From SZUA-36 sp963753105 (lineage in GTDB: Bacteria; Pseudomonadota; Gammaproteobacteria; Xanthomonadales; SZUA-36): a stretch of DNA of 64,000 nt. Below are positions 1 to 7,160 of the stretch, one piece after another. The number at the start of each line of letters is the position of its first letter. Position 1 is the first letter of the stretch. The DNA is taken from the NCBI GenBank assembly GCA_963753105.1, contig CAVWBD010000006.1, forward strand, positions 62,001 through 126,000, read 5' to 3'. The notes under the pieces are model-generated. The model had not been told where the DNA came from. It worked only from the letters and a program-made list of their open reading frames with translations, and did no database searches. The position numbers and the translations under genes are program-made.

Positions 1-2
1 TC

Positions 3-119
3 TACGCCGGGCAGGGCGACCTGGCCCGCAAGTTGTTCAGGATATCGACCATGGGTGAGATCAGCGATTCTGATATGGCCCGGTTGGAGCAGGCCCTGAA
101 GATCGTGATTGCGCCTTGA
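3..119 (+). CDS. C-terminal end of a class V PLP-dependent aminotransferase, 2-aminoethylphosphonate transaminase-like (partial)
   Basis: Only the last 38 codons lie in the window. They read YAGQGDLARKLFRISTMGEI and end with the TGA at 117-119. A glycine-rich stretch followed by FRI-x-x-MG-x-I near the C-terminus is usual in class V aminotransferases of the 2-aminoethylphosphonate-pyruvate transaminase kind. That enzyme exchanges the amino group between 2-aminoethylphosphonate and pyruvate. The gene runs toward the envelope cluster that follows, 11 bp before the next start, so a role in making a phosphonate or amino-sugar head group for a surface polymer is plausible. The active-site lysine is outside the window, so the substrate is an inference. 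Confidence 0.55.
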   Translation, partial: YAGQGDLARKLFRISTMGEISDSDMARLEQALKIVIAP

Positions 120-130
120 GAGACAGAACA

Positions 131-376
131 ATGCATGAATACAATAATATCCGCGCTTACAAACGGCAGTTGATGTTGACGGGGGTGTTGTTTTTTACCT
201 TGCTGCCAATACCGGCGCAGGCTTACCTGGACCCGACCACGGGCAGCATGCTGATCTCGGCCATCGTGGGCCTGTTCGCCTCCCTGGTGCTGGCAATCAA
301 GACCTACTGGTACCGGATCAAGTCATTTTTCAAGGGCAAACCGGACCAACCAGAAAGCGACGATGACGCAGCCTGA
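131..376 (+). CDS. Small membrane protein of the YLDPGTGS type
   Basis: An 81-residue protein with an N-terminal hydrophobic segment (about residues 14-32), then AYLDPTTGSMLISAIVG and a second hydrophobic helix, and a basic then acidic tail. The Y-L-D-P-x-T-G-S motif after the first helix recurs in small inner-membrane proteins encoded in polysaccharide and glycolipid loci, whose function is not known to me. A TTG lies upstream at 116, but the ATG at 131 puts the hydrophobic segment at the usual distance. It sits between the aminotransferase end and the glycerophosphotransferase-like gene in one transcription direction. Confidence 0.7.
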   Translation: MHEYNNIRAYKRQLMLTGVLFFTLLPIPAQAYLDPTTGSMLISAIVGLFASLVLAIKTYWYRIKSFFKGKPDQPESDDDAA

Positions 377-426
377 GTACTGCCCTTTCCTTACCGGATC
401 CGTTGTGACGGGCGGATTCTGAACCA

Positions 427-1611
427 ATGGGGATGTTCCGGGCATGGTCAGCTTGGCGTGGGTACCGCAAATTGTCGGCGGACTGGCGCAATATTGTCAT
501 CTACTCCGAAAGCGGCCAGGACTGGCACTATTTTGCAGGTCTGGTCGAGGTGCTCAATGGCAGTTTGCAGCGCAAGGTAAGCTATATCACCTCTGATAAC
601 ACGGATCCGGGTCTTGAGCGTGTCCATGATTTATATAAGGCGATTTGCCTGCCGGAAGGTTTTTTCCTGACCCTGCATTTCAATATGCAAAAGGCCGACG
701 TGGTTGTGCTGACCATGATGGACCTGGATAAGCTGCAGCTGAAGAAATCGATCAACCCGGTGCATTATGTCTACCTGTTCCACGCGCTGGGCAGCACGCA
801 CATGGTGGATCACGCCGATTCCTACGATGCCTATGACAGCCTGTTCTGCGTCGGGCCGCACCACGTAGCCGAATTGCGCAAACGCGAAGAAATGCAGGAT
901 ATACCGCCGCGCAACCTGTTTGAGTACGGGCACCCGCGTCTTGAAGACCTGTTGCAATCGGCGCAGGAATACGAGCGCAAACATGGTGAACGCGGTGCGG
1001 ATGAGGCACCGGTCGTACTGATCGCACCGACCTGGGGTGAGCAATCCATTTTCAACAGCTGTGGCGAGGAGTTGGTCGGGATATTGCTGGAAGCGGGTTA
1101 CCATGTGATCGTGCGGCCACATTACCAGACATCAAAATTGACCCCCGCAGTCATCGATAAGCTGAAAGTACGTTATGCAGAGCATGCCAACATCGAGTTT
1201 CAGGACCGCATGGGTGAGAGCAATACACTGTTCCGTTCGGATATCCTGATCTGCGACTGGTCGGCGATGGCCATCGAATACGCGCTTGCCCTTGAAAAAC
1301 CGGTATTGTTCATCGACCTGCCACGACGCGTACGTAATCCTGACTGGCAGGAACTGGGTATCGAACCGCTGGAGGCATCCTTCCGCGAAGTGGCCGGCGA
1401 TATCGTTTCTCCAGGCGAACTGGATGAGGTCCCGCAAAAGATTGCGGCGCTATTGGAGCGAAGGGAAGAGTTCAGGCAGTCGATGCGGCAACGACGCTCA
1501 CAATTGGTCTACAACATCGGCAACAGTATCGAGGCGGGGGCACGGGAAATCGCCCGCCTGGCCGATGAAAAAGCAAGGGAAAGAACGATGCGGGAGCAAG
1601 CCGATGGCTGA
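427..1611 (+). CDS. CDP-glycerol glycerophosphotransferase-like protein
   Basis: A 394-residue protein without membrane helices. The C-terminal half has the pattern of the CDP-glycerol:poly(glycerophosphate) glycerophosphotransferase family: FHALGSTHMV (about 118-127), VVLIAPTWGEQS (about 195-206), VIVRPHYQTS (about 227-236) and DILICDWSAMAIEYALA (about 272-288). Family members transfer a glycerol-phosphate or similar alditol-phosphate unit from a CDP donor to a lipid or sugar acceptor at the inner face of the membrane. The next gene starts inside its stop (4-bp overlap or more), implying translational coupling. The real donor here could be another CDP-linked head group. An upstream phosphonate-type transaminase end makes a CDP-aminoethylphosphonate-like donor worth considering. 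Confidence 0.8.
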   Translation: MGMFRAWSAWRGYRKLSADWRNIVIYSESGQDWHYFAGLVEVLNGSLQRKVSYITSDNTDPGLERVHDLYKAICLPEGFFLTLHFNMQKADVVVLTMMDLDKLQLKKSINPVHYVYLFHALGSTHMVDHADSYDAYDSLFCVGPHHVAELRKREEMQDIPPRNLFEYGHPRLEDLLQSAQEYERKHGERGADEAPVVLIAPTWGEQSIFNSCGEELVGILLEAGYHVIVRPHYQTSKLTPAVIDKLKVRYAEHANIEFQDRMGESNTLFRSDILICDWSAMAIEYALALEKPVLFIDLPRRVRNPDWQELGIEPLEASFREVAGDIVSPGELDEVPQKIAALLERREEFRQSMRQRRSQLVYNIGNSIEAGAREIARLADEKARERTMREQADG

Positions 1612-3430
1612 TTTGCCTGTTGAAAGCCCCGGACGCCGGCAGCTATTCCGTTGGCTGGGCTGGTTTGCGCTGGCCAACGCCGTAGTTTTTGGCCTGATCG
1701 GTTTGCGCTATCTCGGTGGTGGTGTCAGTGGCCAGACACCGTTGGCCTGGCTCTACCTGGTGACCATTTACATCAGTCACTACAGTTGGCTGACACTGTT
1801 TCCACTTCTATTGCTCGTGGCACCGGTAATTGTGCTGATACCCCGGTTTGGCTGGGTCAGGACAGTGGCCATCGTGTTGATGGCGGTCATGATTGCCATC
1901 ATCATGCTCGACAGCCTGTTGTGGTCGCAGAGCCGTTTCCACATTAATGGTCTGACCCTGAAAATACTGGGCACATCGAGCTTTATCTTCGTTGCTGTCA
2001 TGTTTGTCATCGGCCTGATGTTCGAGACCCTGTTGGCGGGGCGGGTGTGGGCATGGATCGGGGCAGCGCCCAAACGTGGTGGGCGTTGGCTGGGCGCCGT
2101 GATAGTGCTCTGTTTCGTGGTCGCGCAGGGGATCTACGCCTGGGCGGACGCCAGTTACTACGTGCCGGTCACCAGCATCGCCCAGCAATTGCCCGTGCAA
2201 CGCGGTTTTACTGCCAAGAAATTGTTGGTGCGTTATGGGCTGGTGGATATCAGTCAGAGCCGGGAGCGTCAGTTGGCAAACCGCGTCGCGGGCGGGCTGG
2301 AGCAGACCGGGGTTGCCGGGCTCAATTATCCCCTGGCGCCACTGGAGTGCGTCATGGACGAGCCACTCAACCTGGTGGTGATTCTCGTCGATGCCATGCG
2401 TAGCGGCATGATGGGTCAGGGCCAGACTCCAGAGCTGGACCGTTTTGCGGCACAGCGGGCAACACGTTTCAGCCAGCATTTTAGCGGCGGTAATTCTTCC
2501 AGGATGGGAATATTCAGCCTGTTTTACGGCTTGCCGCCCGGCTACTTCAGAAGTTTCGAAGCCCTGCAAAAACCATCTGTGTTGATGGACCAGTTGGCGC
2601 TGGATGGCTACCAGTTCGGCCTGTTCAGCAGTTCCAAGATGTACCGCCCGGTTTCGCTGGACAGGACCGCTTTTGCCAACGTGCCAAACCTGCGTATCGA
2701 GACCAAGCCAACGGATGCGCCTGCCTGGGAACGCGACCGGATCATGACCACCGAGTGGATGCAGTGGATGGACCAACGCGATGTGGACCAGCCGTTTTTA
2801 GGGTTTCTCTATTACGATGCGGTCAATGATATGACTTACCCGCCGGAGTACGCCGGCCGGGTAGCGGTGGATACAACAGGCCCGATGCCGGAGGCGTTTG
2901 CGGATTACAAGACGGCGCTGTTGTTTGATGATGAGTTGATCGGGCAGGTGCTTGCCGATCTCGACGAGCGTGGTTTAACGGATGACACGGTGATTATCAT
3001 CACCTCCGATCACGGCGAAGAATTCAACGAGAACGGCGACGGTATACAAGGCCATGGTTCCGGCTACAGCCCTTACCAGCTTGGGGTGCCGATGCTCCTC
3101 GGCTGGCCAGGTATGGATCCCGGTCACGTGGACCGCCGGACTTCACATTACGACATCGCACCCACGCTGCTGCAGCGCATACTGGGCTGCTCCAACCCGT
3201 CATCCGATTACGCCAGTGGGCAGGACCTGTTCTCAGGGTCGCAATGGGACTGGCTGGTGGTGGGTAGTTATTACAACTACGCTGTGCTGGAGCCCGGGCA
3301 GATTACCATCACGTTTCCCAATGGGAAGTACGAGGTGCGTGGCCGGGATTACAAGCTGCTGGAGCAGCCGCAATTCAACGCTGACGTGCTGGAGGCCGTG
3401 ATGCGTGAAAATACGCGGTTCCACCAGTGA
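1604..3430 (+). CDS. PbgA/YejM-like inner-membrane protein: DUF3413 membrane domain plus sulfatase-fold domain
   Basis: A 608-residue protein started at the ATG at 1604, which overlaps the previous stop. The N-terminal part has about five hydrophobic helices (residues about 15-185), then a linker carrying WADASYYVPVTS, then a sulfatase/alkaline-phosphatase-fold domain (from about 240) with NLVVILVDAMRSG, GGNSSRMGIFSLFYGLPPGY and ITSDHGEEFNENGDG. This order and the matching C-terminal end match Escherichia coli YejM (PbgA/LapC), which senses LPS and restrains LpxC turnover. Unlike my recollection of E. coli YejM, which has degenerated the metal site, this copy keeps DHGEE and a later GHG. It may therefore be a working phospho- or sulfo-hydrolase or transferase. 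Its place inside a surface-polymer cluster, overlapping both neighbours, argues for a dedicated modification role over general LPS control. Confidence 0.8.
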   Translation: MADLPVESPGRRQLFRWLGWFALANAVVFGLIGLRYLGGGVSGQTPLAWLYLVTIYISHYSWLTLFPLLLLVAPVIVLIPRFGWVRTVAIVLMAVMIAIIMLDSLLWSQSRFHINGLTLKILGTSSFIFVAVMFVIGLMFETLLAGRVWAWIGAAPKRGGRWLGAVIVLCFVVAQGIYAWADASYYVPVTSIAQQLPVQRGFTAKKLLVRYGLVDISQSRERQLANRVAGGLEQTGVAGLNYPLAPLECVMDEPLNLVVILVDAMRSGMMGQGQTPELDRFAAQRATRFSQHFSGGNSSRMGIFSLFYGLPPGYFRSFEALQKPSVLMDQLALDGYQFGLFSSSKMYRPVSLDRTAFANVPNLRIETKPTDAPAWERDRIMTTEWMQWMDQRDVDQPFLGFLYYDAVNDMTYPPEYAGRVAVDTTGPMPEAFADYKTALLFDDELIGQVLADLDERGLTDDTVIIITSDHGEEFNENGDGIQGHGSGYSPYQLGVPMLLGWPGMDPGHVDRRTSHYDIAPTLLQRILGCSNPSSDYASGQDLFSGSQWDWLVVGSYYNYAVLEPGQITITFPNGKYEVRGRDYKLLEQPQFNADVLEAVMRENTRFHQ

Positions 3431-4851
3431 AGCGTCGTTACATCAAATACTTGATGCTCGTTCTGGGCCTGATGCAGCCTTTACTGGCTGGCGCCGTGGT
3501 AACGGTCGATACCGAATTTTTGCGATTACAGTTCAGCGATACGGGCAACCTGCTGCGTGCCGAGGCCTGCTTCCCGGATTGTGCTGATGCACATGTAAAG
3601 CGCCGCGTGTTGTCAGGCAACGAGGGCATGTTGATCCTGGCTCAGGACAAGGCACAGCCGTTGCAACTTGATCGGCAACACGGCGATTTCAGCACCATCC
3701 TGTCGTTTACCGGCCCGGACGGTACCGTTGCGCACCAATGGAGGATACCGGACCAGGGTTGGCTGATCTCTCTCGAATCCACTGCCGGTGCAGCGGTCAT
3801 GATGAGCGGAGCGGATTTCCGCCCGGCCCCGTCCAGCGGTTTTGGCTACCTGTTGGAGCAAACACGCTACCTGGTTTTCGATGAAGACGATGTAACGACT
3901 ATCGGGCTCGACGAGAGCGAACCGTTCAACGGCGACAGCAATGGCTGGTTCGGCTTCCGTAACCGCTTCTGGACGGCCATGGTATTGCCGGCCGGCCCGC
4001 TGGCAATCACCACGATAACGGGCGAATCAGTGCGGGATGCACGCGTGGAGATGGGACAGGGTGGGCTTGAGCTTGAGCTGTACCTCGGCCCCGTTGAGCC
4101 TGCCGCCTTGTCGGGGGCTGCTGAGGAACTGGAAAGCCTGATGTATTCCGGTCTGTGGTTCTTCCTGCGCTGGATATGCCAGGGCATGTATTACCTGCTC
4201 AATGTCATCGCCATGGCCGTGCCACAGTGGGGGCTGGCGGTCATGCTGTTGTCGCTGACCGTGGGTTTGCTGATGCGCCCGTTGAGCAAAATAGCAGACC
4301 GCTTGCAAAACCAGGTTCACGAGATCGATGCCCGCCTGGCGCCGACGCTTGCTGACATCAAGAAAAACCACAAGGGCGCGGAGCAGTCCGAAAAGATCAT
4401 CGCCATGTACAAGGACGAGGGTGTTCATCCGCTTTACAGCCTGAAGAGCCTGGCGGGCGTCATGGTCGTCATCCCGGTATTCATCGGCGCCTTCGACATG
4501 CTGGCGGAAAACATCCACCTGTCCGGTGAGGCTTTTCTGTGGATCGCCGACCTGTCACACCCGGACATGTTTTGGCAGATGCCGTTCAGGTTGCCGTTTT
4601 TTGGCGAGTACCTGAACCTGTTGCCTTTTATCATGACCGGCTTCTCACTCGTGGCCTCAAAGCTGCACAGCCACCCCGCGATGGATGCTGCACAACGACG
4701 CAAGCAGGCGCGTAACCTGGTGGCAATGGCAGTGGGATTCCTGGTGCTGTTTTATACTTTCCCGGCGGGCATGGTGCTGTACTGGACCACTAACAACCTG
4801 ATATCGGTCATCAAAACACTGTGGAAAAAGCGAGAACTAAGCCATAATTAA
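3427..4851 (+). CDS. YidC/Oxa1-family membrane insertase paralogue
   Basis: A 474-residue protein beginning at a GTG overlapping the previous stop by four bases. Residues 1-22 look like a signal sequence. About 23-220 is a beta-rich periplasmic region shorter than the P1 domain of a housekeeping YidC. From about 235 come the five helices of the Oxa1 core, with the cytoplasmic hairpin (ADRLQNQVHEIDARLAPTL) and an ending FPAGMVLYWTTNNLISVIKT typical of YidC. In E. coli YidC the groove arginine lies in an FIVRGIMYP context. Here the corresponding stretch reads LTVGLLMRPL, so the arginine position seems to be glycine with an Arg four residues on. A housekeeping yidC normally sits beside rnpA and mnmE, so this is a second copy bound to the envelope cluster. 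It may insert or fold the membrane proteins encoded around it. Confidence 0.85.
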   Translation: MKRRYIKYLMLVLGLMQPLLAGAVVTVDTEFLRLQFSDTGNLLRAEACFPDCADAHVKRRVLSGNEGMLILAQDKAQPLQLDRQHGDFSTILSFTGPDGTVAHQWRIPDQGWLISLESTAGAAVMMSGADFRPAPSSGFGYLLEQTRYLVFDEDDVTTIGLDESEPFNGDSNGWFGFRNRFWTAMVLPAGPLAITTITGESVRDARVEMGQGGLELELYLGPVEPAALSGAAEELESLMYSGLWFFLRWICQGMYYLLNVIAMAVPQWGLAVMLLSLTVGLLMRPLSKIADRLQNQVHEIDARLAPTLADIKKNHKGAEQSEKIIAMYKDEGVHPLYSLKSLAGVMVVIPVFIGAFDMLAENIHLSGEAFLWIADLSHPDMFWQMPFRLPFFGEYLNLLPFIMTGFSLVASKLHSHPAMDAAQRRKQARNLVAMAVGFLVLFYTFPAGMVLYWTTNNLISVIKTLWKKRELSHN

Positions 4852-4876
4852 TAATCATTACGTACAGGGTAAAAAT

Positions 4877-5233
4877 ATGGATATTATTCACGTTCCGGTC
4901 TCCCCGGGTGAAGTACTGGACAAGATCACTATTCTTGAAATCAAGTCAGAGCGTATTGCTGATGCCGAAAAGCTGGCCAATGTAAAACGCGAACTGGAGT
5001 TGTTGCAGGCTTCGTGGCAGCAGTCCGTGAATATAGACGAGACCGTTCAAGGTATTCATGCCGAGATGAAGGCGATCAACGAAGAATTGTGGGAAATCGA
5101 GGACGATATTCGCGACAAGGAACGTGCCAGGGAATTTGACGAGGTGTTTATCAAGCTCGCACGGGCCGTGTACGTCACCAATGACAAGCGCGCCAACGCC
5201 AAGAAAGAACTGAACCTTGTATCTTGGCTCTGA
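4877..5233 (+). CDS. DUF6165 family protein
   Basis: A 118-residue soluble, highly charged helical protein. The N-terminus IIHVPVSPGEVLDKITILEI is the diagnostic start of the DUF6165 family, which is found in LPS and surface polysaccharide loci and has no established function. The rest (about 25-110) is predicted coiled coil, rich in E, K and R heptads. It is the last gene of the cluster, 25 bp after the YidC-like gene, and is followed by a strong hairpin terminator at 5292-5335. It could be a cytoplasmic scaffold for the transferases, but that is a guess from context. Confidence 0.7.
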   Translation: MDIIHVPVSPGEVLDKITILEIKSERIADAEKLANVKRELELLQASWQQSVNIDETVQGIHAEMKAINEELWEIEDDIRDKERAREFDEVFIKLARAVYVTNDKRANAKKELNLVSWL

Positions 5234-5291
5234 GATCGTCGAGGAAAAATCCTACCAGGATTACAGCTGACAAGTTTCGTGGGGTCAAAAT

Positions 5292-5335
5292 AAAAAGGGC
5301 CGGGTGCATTTATTAAAATAGACCCGCCCTTTTTT
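5292..5335. terminator. Bidirectional intrinsic terminator between the envelope cluster and the propeller genes
   Basis: AAAAAGGGCCGGGT at the left and GACCCGCCCTTTTTT at the right form a G+C-rich stem with A and T runs on both sides and a 17-18 base A+T-rich loop. It fits termination of the + strand cluster ending at 5233 and of the - strand gene ending at 5354. Confidence 0.75.
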
Positions 5336-5353
5336 ACTCTGGCCCAAAATATC

Positions 5354-7096
5354 CTACTGCGCCAGAAAAGCCTCGCACAGGGCAATATTGTCGCCAGCGA
5401 TGCGCTGGATCGGCACGCTGCCGCTCAAGCCTAACGAAGGGATTTCGTATTCCAGCGTGCCACTGTTACAGCCACAGAAGCTCAGGATGATGGTGCCATA
5501 ACCCCTGACCTTGGTAGTCTCTGTTGGATCATCAAATATCCCATCGTAATCAAATGAGACATTCATCGTTGCCTGGTTTCCGGTATAGCGGCCCAGTGCA
5601 TTGAGCCAGCGTTGGCTGGGATCACCGAGGTTGGCGGTCAAGTCACCCGGGGGCAGGACTGTGTCATAGCTGAAAATGGTTAAGGTCACTTTTCCCAGGT
5701 CGGGCAGTACCGTGATATAAACACCCTGGCCGACGGTCAGTGGGTTGTACCAGTGATCATTCAGGCCGGGATTGATCTCGAAAGACGTACAGAGATCATA
5801 TACACGCACATGGCCAGAGTTGTCCCCGTTTCCATCGTTATCGACCGCGCCGATGGCCAGGCGGTTACCGTTTGCAGCCATGGATACCGAGTGGCCGGAA
5901 TGGTCTTCAGGTGCTTCGCCATCGATATCGACGCCCAACTGCGTCCAGGCAGGATCCGACCATTGATAAACACGCACGTGGCCGGATTCAATCCCGGTAT
6001 CACCTTCGTGAAACTTGGAGCCTATGGCCAGGCGATTACCATCTGCGGATATGGACACAGCGTGGCCGAACTGATCATACGCAGCTGCTCCGTCGATATC
6101 CCCGCCTAGTTGTGACCATTCAGTGCCGGTCCACTGGTGAATACGCACATGGCCAGACTCCGCTCCGTTGTCATCGTTTCCAAACGCTCCAACAGCCACT
6201 CGGCTTCCATCTGCTGACAATGACACCGAATTGCCGGAGTGGTCATATGCCGCCTCGCCGTCAATATCGGCACCGAGTTGAACCCAATCGTTACCCGCCC
6301 ATTCGAAAATCCGCACGTGACCGGCGTTGGGCGCGCTGTCATCGTTGTAACCGGCACCGATTGCCAGGCGGTTACCGTCTGAGGACAGCGATATCGAATG
6401 TTGCTGATCATTGGCCGCCTCCCCGTCGATGTCTGCACCCAGTTGGGTCCAGGCTCCTGACCATTCGTACACCCGCACATGCCCCGAGTTTACCCCATTG
6501 ATGCCACCATTATATTTGGCGCCAATGGCCACGCGGTTGCCGTCGGCGGATAGGGATACTCTCCATCCGGATTGGTCATTCTCTGCTTCGCCGTCGATGT
6601 CGGCACCCAGTTGCGTCCAGGTGGTTCCCGACCACTGGTATACACGTACGTGACCAGAGTTGAGCCCATTGCCATCATTCCCGTGGGCCCCGATGGCCAG
6701 GCGGTTACCATCCGGTGACAATGATATTGAAGCGCCGGAATAGTCGTTATATTCTTCGCCGTCAATAAAGCCTCCAAGCTGCTGCCAGGCCGCACCCGAC
6801 CACTGGTACACGCGTACCTGGCCGGTACCGAAGTTGTAGTTTTGCGCACTGAGAGCCAAGCGGTTTCCGTCAGCCGATAGCGATATGGAAACACCAGCCC
6901 CGTCACCCATGGCTACACCGTCAATATCCCCACCTACCTGGACCTGTGCCAGCGACGTTACAGGTATGCATATCAGGCAGGAGACAGAAACCAGGATGGC
7001 AAGCCAATTGGCATGGCCAGCGGAGTGCATGAGACCTGAAAATTTATTTAAAAATGAAGAAACTAAAAATGGAATGTATCGGTTTAGCTTGTTCAT
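5354..7096 (-). CDS. Secreted FG-GAP seven-repeat beta-propeller protein, copy 1
   Basis: The ATG at 7096 is chosen because GGGG lies six bases upstream; the longer frame begins at a TTG. The 580-residue product has a signal peptide ending near SLAQ. Seven repeats of about 55 residues follow, each with a G-x-DIDGE-A, a S-x-S-x-DGNRLAIGA and a SGHVRVYQWSG element (FG-GAP type). This is consistent with one seven-bladed propeller. A C-terminal domain of about 140 residues starts at FEINPGLNDHWYNPLTVGQG and contains several cysteines. That domain is attached to many secreted proteins in marine gammaproteobacteria. No enzyme motif is visible, so binding or surface display is the likelier role. The gene is a tandem duplicate of the next one. 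Confidence 0.75.
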   Translation of the reverse strand: MNKLNRYIPFLVSSFLNKFSGLMHSAGHANWLAILVSVSCLICIPVTSLAQVQVGGDIDGVAMGDGAGVSISLSADGNRLALSAQNYNFGTGQVRVYQWSGAAWQQLGGFIDGEEYNDYSGASISLSPDGNRLAIGAHGNDGNGLNSGHVRVYQWSGTTWTQLGADIDGEAENDQSGWRVSLSADGNRVAIGAKYNGGINGVNSGHVRVYEWSGAWTQLGADIDGEAANDQQHSISLSSDGNRLAIGAGYNDDSAPNAGHVRIFEWAGNDWVQLGADIDGEAAYDHSGNSVSLSADGSRVAVGAFGNDDNGAESGHVRIHQWTGTEWSQLGGDIDGAAAYDQFGHAVSISADGNRLAIGSKFHEGDTGIESGHVRVYQWSDPAWTQLGVDIDGEAPEDHSGHSVSMAANGNRLAIGAVDNDGNGDNSGHVRVYDLCTSFEINPGLNDHWYNPLTVGQGVYITVLPDLGKVTLTIFSYDTVLPPGDLTANLGDPSQRWLNALGRYTGNQATMNVSFDYDGIFDDPTETTKVRGYGTIILSFCGCNSGTLEYEIPSLGLSGSVPIQRIAGDNIALCEAFLAQ

Positions 7097-7160
7097 AATT
7101 TTCCCCAATAATTTTGTAACGATTTTTCTGTTCCATCTTGTGCCAGGTTTGATCCGCTAT

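Noticed and set aside
1808..2776. Long open frame (322 codons) on the - strand opposite the PbgA-like gene
   Set aside because: Its product is rich in H, Q and R, as expected for the antisense of a coding strand; the + strand product has a clear family match.
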